Position numbers and translations under genes: made by a program. 64,000 nucleotides of DNA from positions 62,001 to 126,000 of the forward strand of contig JAUMXH010000002.1 in the NCBI GenBank assembly GCA_030529225.1, read 5' to 3'. Shown here piece after piece: positions 43,042-53,400 of this stretch (position 1 is the stretch's first letter; every line of letters begins with the position of its first letter). The notes beneath the pieces were generated by a model. It saw only the letters and a program-made list of their open reading frames with translations. It was not told where the DNA came from and did no database searches. The DNA comes from Bacillota bacterium (lineage in GTDB: Bacteria > Bacillota > Clostridia > Peptostreptococcales > Acidaminobacteraceae).

Positions 43042-45082
43042 TAAGCTGTACTTGGCGTTTATTCTGCTCGGCGTCATCGCCGCGCTGGGCTTGTCCTATC
43101 AGAGGGCGGAGGTGGAGAACGCCTACAAGAACTACGAGATGACTATGTCCTTTGAGGATGTGAAAAAACAGGCCGCCATCAGCGGAAGGAGCATTGAGGA
43201 AGAGCTCGAAGGCTGGAAAGAAGCGGGCTTGAACACGATTACGCTGAATGAGGAGACCCTCGGAACTTTGAAGATGAACCGGGACTTTCAAATCAGCGCA
43301 AGAAACAGGGGGCTTGACAACTACATTGAAGGAACCAAGGAAGGAATTGACTTTATAGAGAAGGGGATCAAGGAGACCTACATCGGAAATCGTAAGGTGG
43401 AGAGGATTTCGGACACGGAACTTGTGATTGAGGGAAAGGAGTCGGACATCGTCATCACCAAAAAAGAGGGCCTCAAGAACAAGGTCGACAAGATCGGTCT
43501 GGGTTACATTCAGAAGGACATCGACCGTATTTTGGAAGCCGGTTTTGAGATTCGCTTCCGACCGGTCTATATTTACGGAGAGCAGGATCCGGAGAAGGCG
43601 ATCGAGAGACTGCTTAAGTACATCGATACATATTCGAATCAGAGCTATGTGGTGTTCCAAGGCAATGAGACCTTTGCGATCGATGCCGACATGGAGGAGC
43701 TGGTCAAAGCGTTCAAGGAGCGAGGCATCAGCGTAGGGATGATTGAGAGCGTCGAGCAGCGCAAGCACTTTGAACAGATCGGCCTCGACGATTTGGTCAA
43801 GGCGATGGACTATCACGCAATCCGCGTTTTCTCTACCTGGGAGTTTATCCAGAAGCGCTACGACTACGGCATCCGAGGTCACCACCACGGCGAGGAGATT
43901 GTGAACGCTTACTTTAGAGCGATCACCGAGCGAAACATCCGCGTCGTCTTCTTCAAGCCGTTCTTGGAGAAAAACCAGAGTCCGGTCACGGACATGGAGA
44001 TTTACAAGGCGAGGCTGGCCGAGCTGAAGGAGAGGCTCGAGGAGGCTCCACACCGCATTATGAATGTGAAGGACGGAGACAGTGAGATGCAGGTCATGCC
44101 TGCGATGCATAACAGACCGCTCTGGCAGATCTTCGTCGGCTTTGCACTGGTTGCAGTCTTTATGATGATACTCGAAAACATCACCGAAGTTCGAAGAAAG
44201 TATCGTTACCTTCTCTTCGGCATGGGGCTCTTTGTGACCGCTCTCATCTATTTGCTGAAAATCAAACTCGGGGTATTCAACAGCCTCTACGGGCTTGCGA
44301 GTATCGTCCTCTATGTGATTCTGGCTTCTCAGTTTATGATTATGGAGAGCAAGAAGAGCTTTGAAACCGGCAGCAGTTTGAACAAGCTTGCCCTCTTTGC
44401 AAAGTCGCTCGGACTCCTGCTCATAACAATTTTGATTTCGCTCGCCGGAGCGGTTTCAGAAGTTGCTTTTTATGCAGAGAGCAAGTATTTATTGGAGCTC
44501 GGCATCTTCAGGGGCGTGAAACTTTCGCAACTCATCCCGATCATGCTGGTCTTTTTTCTGGGCTTGTTCTACTTTGCAAAAATTATCCTCAAAAAGGAGG
44601 ACATGTCCAACATCGAGATCACCAAGGGCATCCTGAACCTGAATGTAAAGGTTTGGCACGCGCTGATCGCCGGCATCGTCTTTATGGGCCTTGGGGTTCT
44701 GCTCCTAAGAAGCGGGAACTCGAACATCGAGCCTTCAGAGCTCGAACTTTTAATGAGAAATATTTTGGAGAATACCCTGCCGGCAAGGCCGAGAACCAAG
44801 GCCTTTATCGTGGGCTACCCGTCCGCGATCGCCCTCTACTACTTTGCGAGCCAGAAGCGTTACCGCATCATGTACCCGGTCTTGGTCATCTTCATCGCAA
44901 TCGGGCAGGCGAACATTTTGAATACCTTTTCGCACTTTAGAACCCCGCTCTACCTCTCGTTTATGAGGGTATTCTTTGAATTTGTGGTGGCGGCGGTCTT
45001 GGCCATCGTTTACATCGTTCTGATCGAGCTGATTCGCAAGCTGATTAAGAGGCTTTACCCGAGGGAACTCGTATTAAAATAA
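43031..45082 (+). CDS. DUF5693 family membrane protein
   Basis: 683 residues. An N-terminal helix (about 5-22) anchors a large soluble domain (about 25-360); the C-terminal half has about ten hydrophobic helices. The soluble part has recurring TIM-barrel-like features (GWKEAGLNTITLNEETLG, then a histidine-rich RGHHHGEEIV near residue 285). DUF5693 genes in Clostridia are usually next to murJ-like flippases and the wall-polymer pyruvyl transferase CsaB. A role in wall-polymer or S-layer anchoring is plausible, especially with an SLH protein at 31098, but unproven. CsaB is not in this window. Confidence 0.82.
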   Translation: MKFNKLYLAFILLGVIAALGLSYQRAEVENAYKNYEMTMSFEDVKKQAAISGRSIEEELEGWKEAGLNTITLNEETLGTLKMNRDFQISARNRGLDNYIEGTKEGIDFIEKGIKETYIGNRKVERISDTELVIEGKESDIVITKKEGLKNKVDKIGLGYIQKDIDRILEAGFEIRFRPVYIYGEQDPEKAIERLLKYIDTYSNQSYVVFQGNETFAIDADMEELVKAFKERGISVGMIESVEQRKHFEQIGLDDLVKAMDYHAIRVFSTWEFIQKRYDYGIRGHHHGEEIVNAYFRAITERNIRVVFFKPFLEKNQSPVTDMEIYKARLAELKERLEEAPHRIMNVKDGDSEMQVMPAMHNRPLWQIFVGFALVAVFMMILENITEVRRKYRYLLFGMGLFVTALIYLLKIKLGVFNSLYGLASIVLYVILASQFMIMESKKSFETGSSLNKLALFAKSLGLLLITILISLAGAVSEVAFYAESKYLLELGIFRGVKLSQLIPIMLVFFLGLFYFAKIILKKEDMSNIEITKGILNLNVKVWHALIAGIVFMGLGVLLLRSGNSNIEPSELELLMRNILENTLPARPRTKAFIVGYPSAIALYYFASQKRYRIMYPVLVIFIAIGQANILNTFSHFRTPLYLSFMRVFFEFVVAAVLAIVYIVLIELIRKLIKRLYPRELVLK

Positions 45083-45094
45083 AAAAGGAAACCT

Positions 45095-47929
45095 ATGGAT
45101 AAAAAAGATTTTATAAGGATACGTGGCGCAAGGGCCCACAACTTGAAAAATGTAAGTATAGACATACCGCGGGATAAATTCGTGGTTGTGACCGGGATAT
45201 CCGGATCAGGCAAGAGTTCTCTTGCCTTTGATACTTTATACGCCGAAGGGCAGAGGCGTTATGTGGAGAGCTTGTCCGCCTACGCCAGACAGTTTTTGGG
45301 TCAGATGGACAAGCCGGAGGTCGAGTCGATAGAGGGCTTGTCTCCGTCGATTTCAATCGATCAGAAGACGACCAACCGAAATCCCAGATCGACTGTGGGA
45401 ACCGTGACCGAAATCTACGACTACCTGCGTCTGCTCTATGCAAGGGTGGGGACCGCCCACTGTCCGATTTGCGACAAGCCGATTGAAAAGCAGTCGATTG
45501 ACCAGATCGTGGACAAGGTATTGAAGTTTGACGAGGGCACCAAGCTCCAAATTTTGGCGCCTTCGCAGAGGGGGGCAAAGGGAACCCACAAGAAGCTCTT
45601 TGAAACGTTCAGAAAAGACGGCTTTGTGCGCGTCATCGTGGACGGGGAGCTCTACGAACTCAGCGACGAGATTGAACTGGACAAGAATAAGAAGCACGAT
45701 GTGGACCTTGTGATTGACCGCATCGTCATCCGCGAGGGCATCCGAAACCGGCTCACCGACTCGATTGAGATCGCCCTGGAGCACGGAAACGGCCTGGTCA
45801 AGGTCAGCGAAATCGGCGGGGAAGAGACCCTATACAGCACCAAGTTCTCCTGCGCCGAGCACGGGAGCGCGATCACCGAAATGGAGCCCAGAATCTTCTC
45901 CTTCAACGCGCCTTACGGGGCCTGCGAGCTCTGCAAGGGCTTGGGTGAGGATCTGCGGGTGGACATCGACCTCTTGGTGCCGGACGATACCCTTTCCTAC
46001 AAGGAGGGGGCGATTACCTCGTACTCGGCTTCTTTGGACGGCACCTACTACTCGGCGCTGATTGAATCGATGCTCGCTGACTACGGGGTCACGGTCGATA
46101 CCCCGTTCAAAGACTATCCCGAAGAACTCAAGGAGGAGCTCTTTTACGGCACCGGCTCGAAGCGGATGGAGTTTTCGTACAAGAGTCGATTCGGCAACCG
46201 CAAGCGCACCTACCGCAAGCCCTTTGAGGGCATCGTGAACAACCTGGAGCGCAGGAGGCTCGAGACCAATTCGGATGTGATGCGGGCCTACCTTGAAAAG
46301 TTTATGTCCATCACGCCCTGCCAAAAGTGTAACGGGGCCAGGTTAAAGCCAGAGGTGCTGGCGGTCAAGGTCGGCGGAATCAGCATCATCGACTTGACCA
46401 AGCTCTCGGTCAGGGACTGCGCACAGTTTTTGGAAGAGATCGGCTTTGACGAGAGCAAGGGCAAGATTGCCGAGCAGATTTTGAAGGAAATCAAGGCGCG
46501 GCTGCGCTTTTTGAACGATGTAGGCCTGGGCTATTTGAACCTTTCCCGCTCTGCGGGAACCTTGTCCGGCGGGGAGAGCCAGAGGATCCGGCTCGCGACC
46601 CAGATCGGGAGCGCCCTCTGCGGCGTCCTCTACATTCTGGACGAGCCGTCGATCGGCCTGCACCAGAAGGACAACGACAAGTTGCTCAAGACCTTGCGCG
46701 AGCTCTGCGACATCGGAAACTCGCTGATTGTCGTAGAGCATGACGAGGACACGATCCGCTTCTGCGACCACATCATCGACATGGGTGTGGGGGCCGGTGA
46801 ATTCGGCGGCTCGGTGGTCGCGGCGGGGAGCCTGGAGGATATTTTGAAGTCCGAGGAATCCTTGACGGGCCAGTACCTGTCCGGCAGAAAGGCGATCGAG
46901 GTGCCCAAGAACAGAAGAAGGCCGGACGGCAGGTTTTTGAGCGTCAAGGGCGCAAGGGCCAACAACCTGAGGAATATTGATGTGGACTTTCCGATCGGGC
47001 TCTTCACGGCGGTGACCGGGGTTTCGGGTTCGGGCAAGTCCTCGCTGGTCAACGAGGTTCTGTTTAAGGGGCTGACCGGCGAAATCAAGAGATACAAGAC
47101 GCAAAGGGCGGGGCTTCACGACGAGATCAGCGGGGCCGAGGCGATTGACAAGATCATAGAGATCGACCAGTCGCCGATCGGCAGGACGCCGCGCTCCAAC
47201 CCGGCGACCTATACCAAGGTCTTTGACAAGATCAGAGATCTCTTTGCTGCCCTGCCGGCCGCCAAGCAGCGCGGCTACCAAAAGGGGCGCTTCAGCTTTA
47301 ACGTGAAGGGCGGGCGCTGCGAATCCTGCAGCGGAGACGGCCTGATTAAGGTGGAGATGCACTTCCTGCCGGACGTCTACGTGCCGTGCGAGGTCTGCGG
47401 CGGCAAGCGCTACAACAAGGAGACCCTGGAGGTCAGGTACAAGGGCAAGAACATCGCGGAAGTGCTGGACATGACCGTGCACGAGGCCTACGAGTTCTTT
47501 GAGCCGGTTCCCGCAATCAGGACCAAGATGGAGACCCTGATGGATGTCGGCCTGTCCTACATCAAGCTGGGGCAGTCATCGACCGAACTTTCGGGCGGGG
47601 AGGCGCAGAGAATCAAGCTCGCGTCGGAGCTCTCGAAGAGGAGCACCGGCAGCACCCTGTATATTCTGGATGAGCCGACCACCGGCCTGCACATTGCCGA
47701 TGTGCACAAGCTGGTCAAGGTTTTGGACAAGCTGACCGAGCAGGGCAACACAATCATCGTGATCGAACACAACCTGGACTTGATCAAGTGCGCGGACTAC
47801 ATCATAGACTTGGGGCCGGACGGGGGAGACGGCGGCGGCAAACTGGTCGCAGTCGGCAGCCCCGAGGAGATCGTAAAAGAGCACCTGGGGGATTCGTACA
47901 CCGCGCAGTTCCTAGAGAGGTGCCTATAG
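45095..47929 (+). CDS. uvrA: Excinuclease ABC subunit A
   Basis: 944 residues, full length. Two ABC modules each have a Walker A ([12 protein letters not shown] near residue 31 and [12 protein letters not shown] near 640) and signatures ([18 protein letters not shown]). Zinc modules carry CPIC, CELC...., CQKCNGARL and CESCSGDG...CEVCGGKRY. It recognises DNA damage with UvrB in nucleotide excision repair. uvrB and uvrC are not adjacent. It starts 12 bp after the DUF5693 gene and is probably cotranscribed with murJ. Confidence 0.97.
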   Translation: MDKKDFIRIRGARAHNLKNVSIDIPRDKFVVVTGISGSGKSSLAFDTLYAEGQRRYVESLSAYARQFLGQMDKPEVESIEGLSPSISIDQKTTNRNPRSTVGTVTEIYDYLRLLYARVGTAHCPICDKPIEKQSIDQIVDKVLKFDEGTKLQILAPSQRGAKGTHKKLFETFRKDGFVRVIVDGELYELSDEIELDKNKKHDVDLVIDRIVIREGIRNRLTDSIEIALEHGNGLVKVSEIGGEETLYSTKFSCAEHGSAITEMEPRIFSFNAPYGACELCKGLGEDLRVDIDLLVPDDTLSYKEGAITSYSASLDGTYYSALIESMLADYGVTVDTPFKDYPEELKEELFYGTGSKRMEFSYKSRFGNRKRTYRKPFEGIVNNLERRRLETNSDVMRAYLEKFMSITPCQKCNGARLKPEVLAVKVGGISIIDLTKLSVRDCAQFLEEIGFDESKGKIAEQILKEIKARLRFLNDVGLGYLNLSRSAGTLSGGESQRIRLATQIGSALCGVLYILDEPSIGLHQKDNDKLLKTLRELCDIGNSLIVVEHDEDTIRFCDHIIDMGVGAGEFGGSVVAAGSLEDILKSEESLTGQYLSGRKAIEVPKNRRRPDGRFLSVKGARANNLRNIDVDFPIGLFTAVTGVSGSGKSSLVNEVLFKGLTGEIKRYKTQRAGLHDEISGAEAIDKIIEIDQSPIGRTPRSNPATYTKVFDKIRDLFAALPAAKQRGYQKGRFSFNVKGGRCESCSGDGLIKVEMHFLPDVYVPCEVCGGKRYNKETLEVRYKGKNIAEVLDMTVHEAYEFFEPVPAIRTKMETLMDVGLSYIKLGQSSTELSGGEAQRIKLASELSKRSTGSTLYILDEPTTGLHIADVHKLVKVLDKLTEQGNTIIVIEHNLDLIKCADYIIDLGPDGGDGGGKLVAVGSPEEIVKEHLGDSYTAQFLERCL

Positions 47930-47934
47930 GCAAC

Positions 47935-47963
47935 TTGCATTTATTCTGTATATTATGTATAAT
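47935..47963 (+). promoter_or_regulatory. Sigma-A promoter of serS
   Basis: TTGCAT (47935-47940), 17-nt spacer, perfect TATAAT (47958-47963), 34 bp before the ATG. The leader is far too short for a T-box. Confidence 0.82.
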
Positions 47964-47997
47964 AAACTACCGTGGAGTGAAAGAGTAGGAGGCTGAT

Positions 47998-49278
47998 ATG
48001 TTAGCATTAACGAGAATCAGGGAACATGCGGAAGAAGTCAAAAGAGGACTCGAAATCAGGGGAGGACAGTTCCCGATCGATGAGGTTTTGAAGGTCGACG
48101 AGAAGAGAAGGGCGCTTGTGACCGAGACAGAGGCCATCAAGGCCGAGCAGAACAAGGCTTCCAAAGAGATTCCTCTACTGAAAAAGAAGGGCGAGGATGT
48201 CACGGAACTCCTCGCGGAACTCAAGAAGACATCGGATCAAATCAGGGAGAAGGAAGTCGAGATCCAGGCGATTGATGAAGAGCTCAAGCGCCTGCTCTAT
48301 GAAATTCCGAACGTGCCGCACCCGGAGACCCCGGTCGGAAAGAGCGACGAGGACAACGTCGAGGTCAGACGGGTCGGAGAGCCGAGCAAGTTCAGCTTTG
48401 AGCCGAAAGCACACTGGGATTTGGGAGAGCTCACCGGTACCCTGGACTTTGAGCGTGCGGGCAAGATTACCGGAGCGCGCTTCGTGATCAACAAGGGTTT
48501 GGGCGCGAGACTCGAGCGTGCCATCGCCAACTTTATGCTGAACCTTCACACCCTGGAGCACGGATACACCGAGATTTTGCCGCCGTTTATGGTGAATAGG
48601 GACTCGATGATCGGAACCGGACAGCTCCCTAAGTTCGAGGAAGACATGTTCGAAATCCCTGCAAAGGACTACTTTTTGGTGCCGACCGCTGAAGTGCCGG
48701 TGACCAACATTTTTAGAGATGAAATTTTGAGCGAGGACGAACTCCCGATTTATTATACGGCACATACGCCTTGTTTTCGTAAGGAAGCGGGTTCGGCGGG
48801 CAGAGATACCAGAGGAATCATCCGGCAGCACCAATTCAACAAGGTGGAGCTCGTGAAGTTCGCCCATCCGAATAACAGTTATCAGGAGCTCGATTCCCTC
48901 TTGCAGGCGGCCGAAGAAGTCTTGAAGAGGCTGGAGCTTCCCTACCGCGTGGTCAGATTGTGTAGCGGAGACCTCGGATTTTCGAGTGCTTGCACCTACG
49001 ATATTGAGGTGTTCATGCCGAGCTACGACAGGTACCTTGAAATTTCTTCCTGCTCAAACTTTGAGGACTTTCAGGCGAGAAGGGCGAACATCAGGTACCG
49101 CGAGAAGGAGAGCGGCAAGCTCAGGTTTGTTCACACCTTGAACGGCTCCGGCTTGGCGGTCGGAAGAACCCTCGCGGCAGTGATGGAAAACTACCAAAAC
49201 GAGGACGGATCGATTCGCGTGCCGAAGGCACTGATTCCTTACATGGGCGGCGTGGAGCTGATTCCGGCAATCAAATAG
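47998..49278 (+). CDS. serS: Seryl-tRNA synthetase
   Basis: 426 residues. The N-terminal long antiparallel coiled coil (about 1-105) contacts the tRNA-Ser variable arm. Class II motifs are present: motif 2 [23 protein letters not shown] (near residue 257) and motif 3 [20 protein letters not shown] (near residue 380). It charges tRNA-Ser (and tRNA-Sec if present). AGGAGG precedes the ATG; a terminator follows the stop. Confidence 0.97.
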   Translation: MLALTRIREHAEEVKRGLEIRGGQFPIDEVLKVDEKRRALVTETEAIKAEQNKASKEIPLLKKKGEDVTELLAELKKTSDQIREKEVEIQAIDEELKRLLYEIPNVPHPETPVGKSDEDNVEVRRVGEPSKFSFEPKAHWDLGELTGTLDFERAGKITGARFVINKGLGARLERAIANFMLNLHTLEHGYTEILPPFMVNRDSMIGTGQLPKFEEDMFEIPAKDYFLVPTAEVPVTNIFRDEILSEDELPIYYTAHTPCFRKEAGSAGRDTRGIIRQHQFNKVELVKFAHPNNSYQELDSLLQAAEEVLKRLELPYRVVRLCSGDLGFSSACTYDIEVFMPSYDRYLEISSCSNFEDFQARRANIRYREKESGKLRFVHTLNGSGLAVGRTLAAVMENYQNEDGSIRVPKALIPYMGGVELIPAIK

Positions 49279-49311
49279 GTGCGGAGCCGGTTCCAACGAA
49301 TAAAAAGTAAA

Positions 49312-49340
49312 GAAAAGGCGGCTTTTTTAAGCCGCTTTCT
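49312..49340 (+). terminator. Intrinsic terminator of serS
   Basis: GCGGCTT pairs with AAGCCGC, extended by AGAAA/TTTCT with one bulge; small T-rich loop. The downstream T content is modest, so it may rely on the extended A/T stem. Confidence 0.65.
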
Positions 49341-49395
49341 GATTGTTCCGATAATATTGCCCTCTCCCCCGGTTTTTGTTTCATATTGTGAGACA

Positions 49396-49605
49396 TTACT
49401 TTTTTATTATTGTATTTATTATCTCTGAAAAAGTATAGATGCCCAGCAAGAGAGAAAGCCCTCTGCAGATTACAATTCCGTCACTTGCCGAGTTATAACC
49501 ACCCATTGCAAACAGTTCGGGGTTAAAAAACAGATATACCAAGATAACGATTACTAAAACTTTTAAGAAAAAATACATTTTTGCAGACTCATTCATATTC
49601 TCCAT
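49396..49605 (-). CDS. Small hypothetical membrane protein
   Basis: 69 residues, two predicted transmembrane helices (about 10-28 and 45-64) joined by the loop NPELFAMGGYNSASDG. Two ATGs are possible; the second (codon 4) has GGATGGAG just upstream and is equally likely. The composition is AT-rich. No family recognised. It is isolated between serS and the heme operon. Confidence 0.5.
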   Translation of the reverse strand: MENMNESAKMYFFLKVLVIVILVYLFFNPELFAMGGYNSASDGIVICRGLSLLLGIYTFSEIINTIIKK

Positions 49606-49879
49606 CCTTTCTTAGTTACAAAAAAAAGTAATGGTGGATATTCCGTTATTACCTTCTAAGATTAGAGTCGCTCATAACCCCACCCCTTTTTTAAGCCTTA
49701 CATTGCATAGCTAAACAGGAAGCTATCCCTCTGAGCCGATCAAGAATTATGAAAATCTGTCACTGATATTGATAACCTGTATTCCATAAAGCTTGACTAT
49801 AGAATACCAAAGTTTAAGCAGATAGGCAAGATGTATTTAAAAATTTTTCCTTCCTTAGGTTGACGGCAAAAAAACACAC
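49606..49879. other. AT-rich intergenic region left of the heme operon
   Basis: 274 bp with no supported gene. It would contain the promoter of the small membrane protein (facing left), but no clear -35/-10 pair is visible. No intrinsic terminator for the heme operon was found at its right end beyond a run of A/T. Confidence 0.4.
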
Positions 49880-50722
49880 TTATTTCAGTTCCAACCCTTC
49901 CGCATTGTACCATAAAAAACCGTTTTCCTTGCAGTAGGCTTCAATTTTTTGAGACAATTCCGGCTCCGCTCCATATTCCAGAAGATAGACGGATAAGCCG
50001 TTCATTTTTGCTTTCTCAAGATAGTCCATCAGATAACGGGTCTCCGCCTCCTGTTGCGCCCCGTAACTTTTGTTTTTAAAATCGATGCTTGTAAACACAG
50101 TTTCCTGGTTGATTCCGTCCATCAGAATCTCGGTCTTTGCGTTCTCCGCTTCCTCCAGTTGCCTGAAAACGAAGTCGCTTCCGCCATTCACAATCAGCGG
50201 AATCTCATACTTCTTCAAGCCTTTTAAGATGGTGGAAAGCCCTTGATAGCTCGCATCGGTCGGGTACTGAGAATAGACATCACAATTGTCTAGAAAGAAG
50301 CCGTCCAGACCCTTCTTGGCATACTCTCTTCCCAACTCGTCCACCAGAAACGCTTGCCAGTTGGAATCGGATACATCCACCCAGCGCTCCTCCGGCCAGT
50401 TTTCATAGTCTCCGAGCGTCAGGTTCTCAAATCGTTCATAGTAGGGGCGATGACGCTCTATGGCGCCAATGTTCAGGTAGCCATACACGGTTTTTCCTGC
50501 TCGGTGAAGGTTCCGGATGTCTTCTTTTCCGAGTTCCGAAGGTTCTATTACGATGATCCGATACCCATCTAAACGATGGATTTGTGCGGCATCGATACCA
50601 AGAAAGACACCGTAATCTTTGGGTGGCTCCGCCTTGCATCCGGTAAAAGAGAAGAGGGAACTGAGGAAGAGGAGGGCGGAAGCCCAAAGCAAGCGGTGCC
50701 GTTTCACTTGAGTTTGTCGCAT
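49880..50722 (-). CDS. GH114-like (TM1410-type) lipoprotein, endo-alpha-1,4-polygalactosaminidase family
   Basis: 280 residues from ATG 50722; the longer frame adds 22 residues lying over the end of the ATPase gene. A lipoprotein signal ends FSFTGC (Cys about 29). The catalytic-type TIM barrel follows, with GIDAAQ, YGYLNIGAIE, WVDVSD and FFLDNCDVY (acidic candidates), then VNGGSDFV and GINQETVF. The family includes enzymes that cut galactosaminogalactan/PEL-like polymers. It is the last gene of the heme operon, 14 bp after the ATPase gene; a link between polymer cleavage and heme access is only inference. Confidence 0.82.
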   Translation of the reverse strand: MRQTQVKRHRLLWASALLFLSSLFSFTGCKAEPPKDYGVFLGIDAAQIHRLDGYRIIVIEPSELGKEDIRNLHRAGKTVYGYLNIGAIERHRPYYERFENLTLGDYENWPEERWVDVSDSNWQAFLVDELGREYAKKGLDGFFLDNCDVYSQYPTDASYQGLSTILKGLKKYEIPLIVNGGSDFVFRQLEEAENAKTEILMDGINQETVFTSIDFKNKSYGAQQEAETRYLMDYLEKAKMNGLSVYLLEYGAEPELSQKIEAYCKENGFLWYNAEGLELK

Positions 50723-50735
50723 ATCCGCCCTTAGC

Positions 50736-51506
50736 CTATTTCGCCATGTGTTTGGGCAGCACGACCACGCTGTCTCGAAACTCTTCAATAATCAGATGGG
50801 TATCGTAGAGCTCGCTGATGATTTCGCTGCTCAGCACCTCCTTCGGTGCGCCTTGAAACACGATTTTTCCCTTCTGTAGGCCGATGACCTCGTCCGAGTA
50901 GTTGATCGCCTGCATGATATCGTGTAGAACCATGATAATGGTGATTCCAAGATCCTTGTTAATTTTTCTAACCAAGTTCAAAATATCCATCTGGTACTTC
51001 ACATCCAGGTAGGTCGTCGGCTCGTCGAGGAGCAGGATGTTGCTGTTCTGCGCCAGGGCCATCGCGATGAAGACCCTTTGTCTTTGCCCGCCGGAGAGCT
51101 TCGCAACCTCTTTTTCCTGGATGCTTTTTAAGTTTGTCATCTCGAGGGCAAAGTCGATGCGCTCCAAATCCTCTTCCGAGTACTTTTGCAAGGGCTTCAG
51201 GTAAGGCGTCCTCCCGTATGAAACCAGCTTTTTCACTGTGATATCGCCGAGGATGCGGTTCTGCTGGTAAACCATGCCGAGCTCTCTGGCAAATTCCTTG
51301 TTTTTGTACTCCTCTATGCTCTTTCGGTTCAGGTAGATTCTGCCCGAATCCGGCTCCAGGTTTCTGGACATCAGGTTCAAAAGCGTGGATTTTCCGCAGC
51401 CGTTTGCCCCCATCAGGGTGGTTACCGCGCCCCGCTTGAACTTCAGATTGATATTGCTCAGAATCGGGGTCTTTTCATAGGAAAAGAATAAGTGTTTAAT
51501 TTCCAT
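50736..51506 (-). CDS. Heme/siderophore ABC importer ATP-binding protein (FecE/FepC type)
   Basis: 256 residues. Walker A GANGCGKSTLL near residue 35, Q-loop YQQNRIL, signature LSGGQRQRVFIAMALAQ near residue 139 and Walker B LLLDEPTTYLD are intact. It powers the FecCD-type permease encoded just upstream (11-bp overlap). The operon context (IsdE, NEAT, Shp) indicates heme as cargo. Confidence 0.94.
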   Translation of the reverse strand: MEIKHLFFSYEKTPILSNINLKFKRGAVTTLMGANGCGKSTLLNLMSRNLEPDSGRIYLNRKSIEEYKNKEFARELGMVYQQNRILGDITVKKLVSYGRTPYLKPLQKYSEEDLERIDFALEMTNLKSIQEKEVAKLSGGQRQRVFIAMALAQNSNILLLDEPTTYLDVKYQMDILNLVRKINKDLGITIIMVLHDIMQAINYSDEVIGLQKGKIVFQGAPKEVLSSEIISELYDTHLIIEEFRDSVVVLPKHMAK

Positions 51507-52494
51507 AGTCTTTGCCTCCTGCCCTGAGTAGTAGAATGAAGAACGGTCCGCCGATGATCGCCATCATTATGGATGCCTTGATTTCAAACGGATAGGCGAT
51601 GACCCTTCCCGCCGTATCGGAGAAGAGGAGGAGGGTCGCGCCCAAAATCGCCGAGTACGGAATCAGAAACTTGTGATCTCCGGTGACCAGAAGCCTGCCG
51701 ATGTGCGGCACCAGGAGGCCCACAAAGCCGATGACGCCGACCACTGAAGTCGTGATCGATGCCAGAATGATCGCAATTAAGGCAATTAGGAAGCGATCCC
51801 GGTTCACATTGACCCCCAAGGATTTGGCGGTCTTATCTTCCAGAGTCAGCAAATTACAGGTTTTGATGGTGAAGAGGGAGATCAGCAGGAAGAGTCCCAC
51901 ATAGACCGCTAAAATCTTCACATCCGCCCAGGTCTTCTGCACCACGTTGCCCTCTATGATCGCCTGCGTCTGAGTCAGGTTCGCGCCGAGCATCGACTTG
52001 ACGCCGTCGGAGATGCCGACAAAGGTCATGTTGAGCGCCACGCCGACCAGAATCAGTCTGACCGGCCTCACGCCGCCGTCCCAGGCGAGGGTGTAGATCA
52101 AAAAGTAGGCGAGGAGTCCGCCGAAGATGCTGAAGAGCGGGCTCAAAAAATAATATTCCGGCAGGAAGAACATGGTCATTGACCCGACCATGGCCGCCGC
52201 CGAAGAGATCCCGATGATGCCGGGGTCGGTCAGCGGGTTCTTCATCACCGATTGCAGCATGGTGCCCGAAACCGCGAGGGCGCTCCCCGCTAAAAGGGCG
52301 ACCAGGATGCGCGGAAACCGCAGGTCATAGACGGTCGCCACGCTCGGGTCGTACTCCACGAAGAGCCCGCGGAAGAGCTGTCTCATCGAGAGCTCCACGC
52401 TTCCGGTGTTGATGGAATACAAAAACAGGAGCAGCAAAAATGCGATGGTAATCAGAAAGGTCAGGCCGATTCTGAGCTTTTTTTCCTTAGTCAT
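51496..52494 (-). CDS. Heme/siderophore ABC importer permease (FecCD family)
   Basis: 332 residues, about nine or ten transmembrane segments. Family blocks are LRFPRILVALLAGSALAVSGTMLQ, NPLTDPGIIGISSAA and GFVGLLVPHIGRLLV (coupling helix region). It forms the homodimeric channel for the IsdE-type receptor whose gene ends 12 bp upstream. In staphylococci the equivalent is IsdF. Confidence 0.94.
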   Translation of the reverse strand: MTKEKKLRIGLTFLITIAFLLLLFLYSINTGSVELSMRQLFRGLFVEYDPSVATVYDLRFPRILVALLAGSALAVSGTMLQSVMKNPLTDPGIIGISSAAAMVGSMTMFFLPEYYFLSPLFSIFGGLLAYFLIYTLAWDGGVRPVRLILVGVALNMTFVGISDGVKSMLGANLTQTQAIIEGNVVQKTWADVKILAVYVGLFLLISLFTIKTCNLLTLEDKTAKSLGVNVNRDRFLIALIAIILASITTSVVGVIGFVGLLVPHIGRLLVTGDHKFLIPYSAILGATLLLFSDTAGRVIAYPFEIKASIMMAIIGGPFFILLLRAGGKDYGN

Positions 52495-52506
52495 AGATGC
52501 TCCTTT

Positions 52507-53400
52507 CTAGTTGTTGTAAAGGATGTCCTTGAGCTGTTCCAAGGCTTCCTTGTATCTGAAGTTGGCCGACATGCCGAACTTGGCGTGGTCCAAATCGTAG
52601 ACCTCGCCCTTCTTCACGCAGTCAAAGTGTTTCCAAATATCGTCGGTCTCAAATTCCTTTTTAAACATATCCTTGACTTCGTCCGGCATCGCGTGGGCGG
52701 TGCGCAAAATCAGGTCCGGATTTTTGGAGAGCATGTCCTCGGTGTTGATGGTCAGAAACTGCTCCTTTGTTCCGGCATACACATTCTCCGCTCCCGCAAG
52801 GGCGACCAGAGAGCCCGCGTACGAGTGCTCGGTCGCAACCACATAGGATCCCGGAAGCCCCATCAGAATCAAAACCCTCTTTTTCTCCTTGCCCTCTATG
52901 CTCTTTCGGTAATCTTGGATGTAGGCTTCGTAGTCATCGATCAGCGCCTTCGCTTCCTTTTCCTTGCCCAGCAGCGCGCCCAAGTCGCCGATGGACTTGT
53001 ACATGCCCGGGATGTTGTTCAGGTTCAGGAAGCCGTAGTTGATCTTTGCGGCCTCGTACTTTGGCAGAAGGTCCGGAATCAGGCTGACGGGGCCGAATAC
53101 GTAGTCGGGGTTCAGCGTTTTGATGATCTCGATGTCCGGCGTCATCGCCATGCCGATGCTCGGCAGGTCGCGGTAGCGCTCCGGGAGCTCCGAGACGTCG
53201 GAGTTCGGAACGCCCACCAAATCCACGTTCAGTTTATCTAGTATTTCCGCAGTCGAGATGCTGCTCGCGATGATTCTCGGGTTTTCTATTTTCTCGCCCG
53301 TTTGGGTTTGTTTGACTTGGCCCTTTCCGCTCTGGTCCACACAGGCGCTGAACGCGAAGAGGAGGAGCAGGGCCAGGCTGAACAGCTTAATCTTCTTCAT
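52507..53400 (-). CDS. isdE: Heme-binding ABC receptor lipoprotein, IsdE-like
   Basis: 297 residues. The lipobox is AFSAC (Cys about 20). It is a class III binding protein: the N-lobe has SISTAEILDKL and GMAMTPDIEIIKTLNPD, whose methionine corresponds to the axial ligand of IsdE. The C-lobe has KFGMSANFRYKEAL near residue 280, a family signature close to the distal end. It receives heme from NEAT/Shp proteins and hands it to the permease. Its start overlaps the end of the Shp-like gene by 14 bp. Confidence 0.9.
   Translation of the reverse strand: MKKIKLFSLALLLLFAFSACVDQSGKGQVKQTQTGEKIENPRIIASSISTAEILDKLNVDLVGVPNSDVSELPERYRDLPSIGMAMTPDIEIIKTLNPDYVFGPVSLIPDLLPKYEAAKINYGFLNLNNIPGMYKSIGDLGALLGKEKEAKALIDDYEAYIQDYRKSIEGKEKKRVLILMGLPGSYVVATEHSYAGSLVALAGAENVYAGTKEQFLTINTEDMLSKNPDLILRTAHAMPDEVKDMFKKEFETDDIWKHFDCVKKGEVYDLDHAKFGMSANFRYKEALEQLKDILYNN

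Noticed and set aside
49332-49358. TAAG-N16-CCGATAA resembling a sigma-D promoter after serS
   Set aside because: Two mismatches and no + strand gene downstream; it shows that loose sigma-D matches arise by chance.
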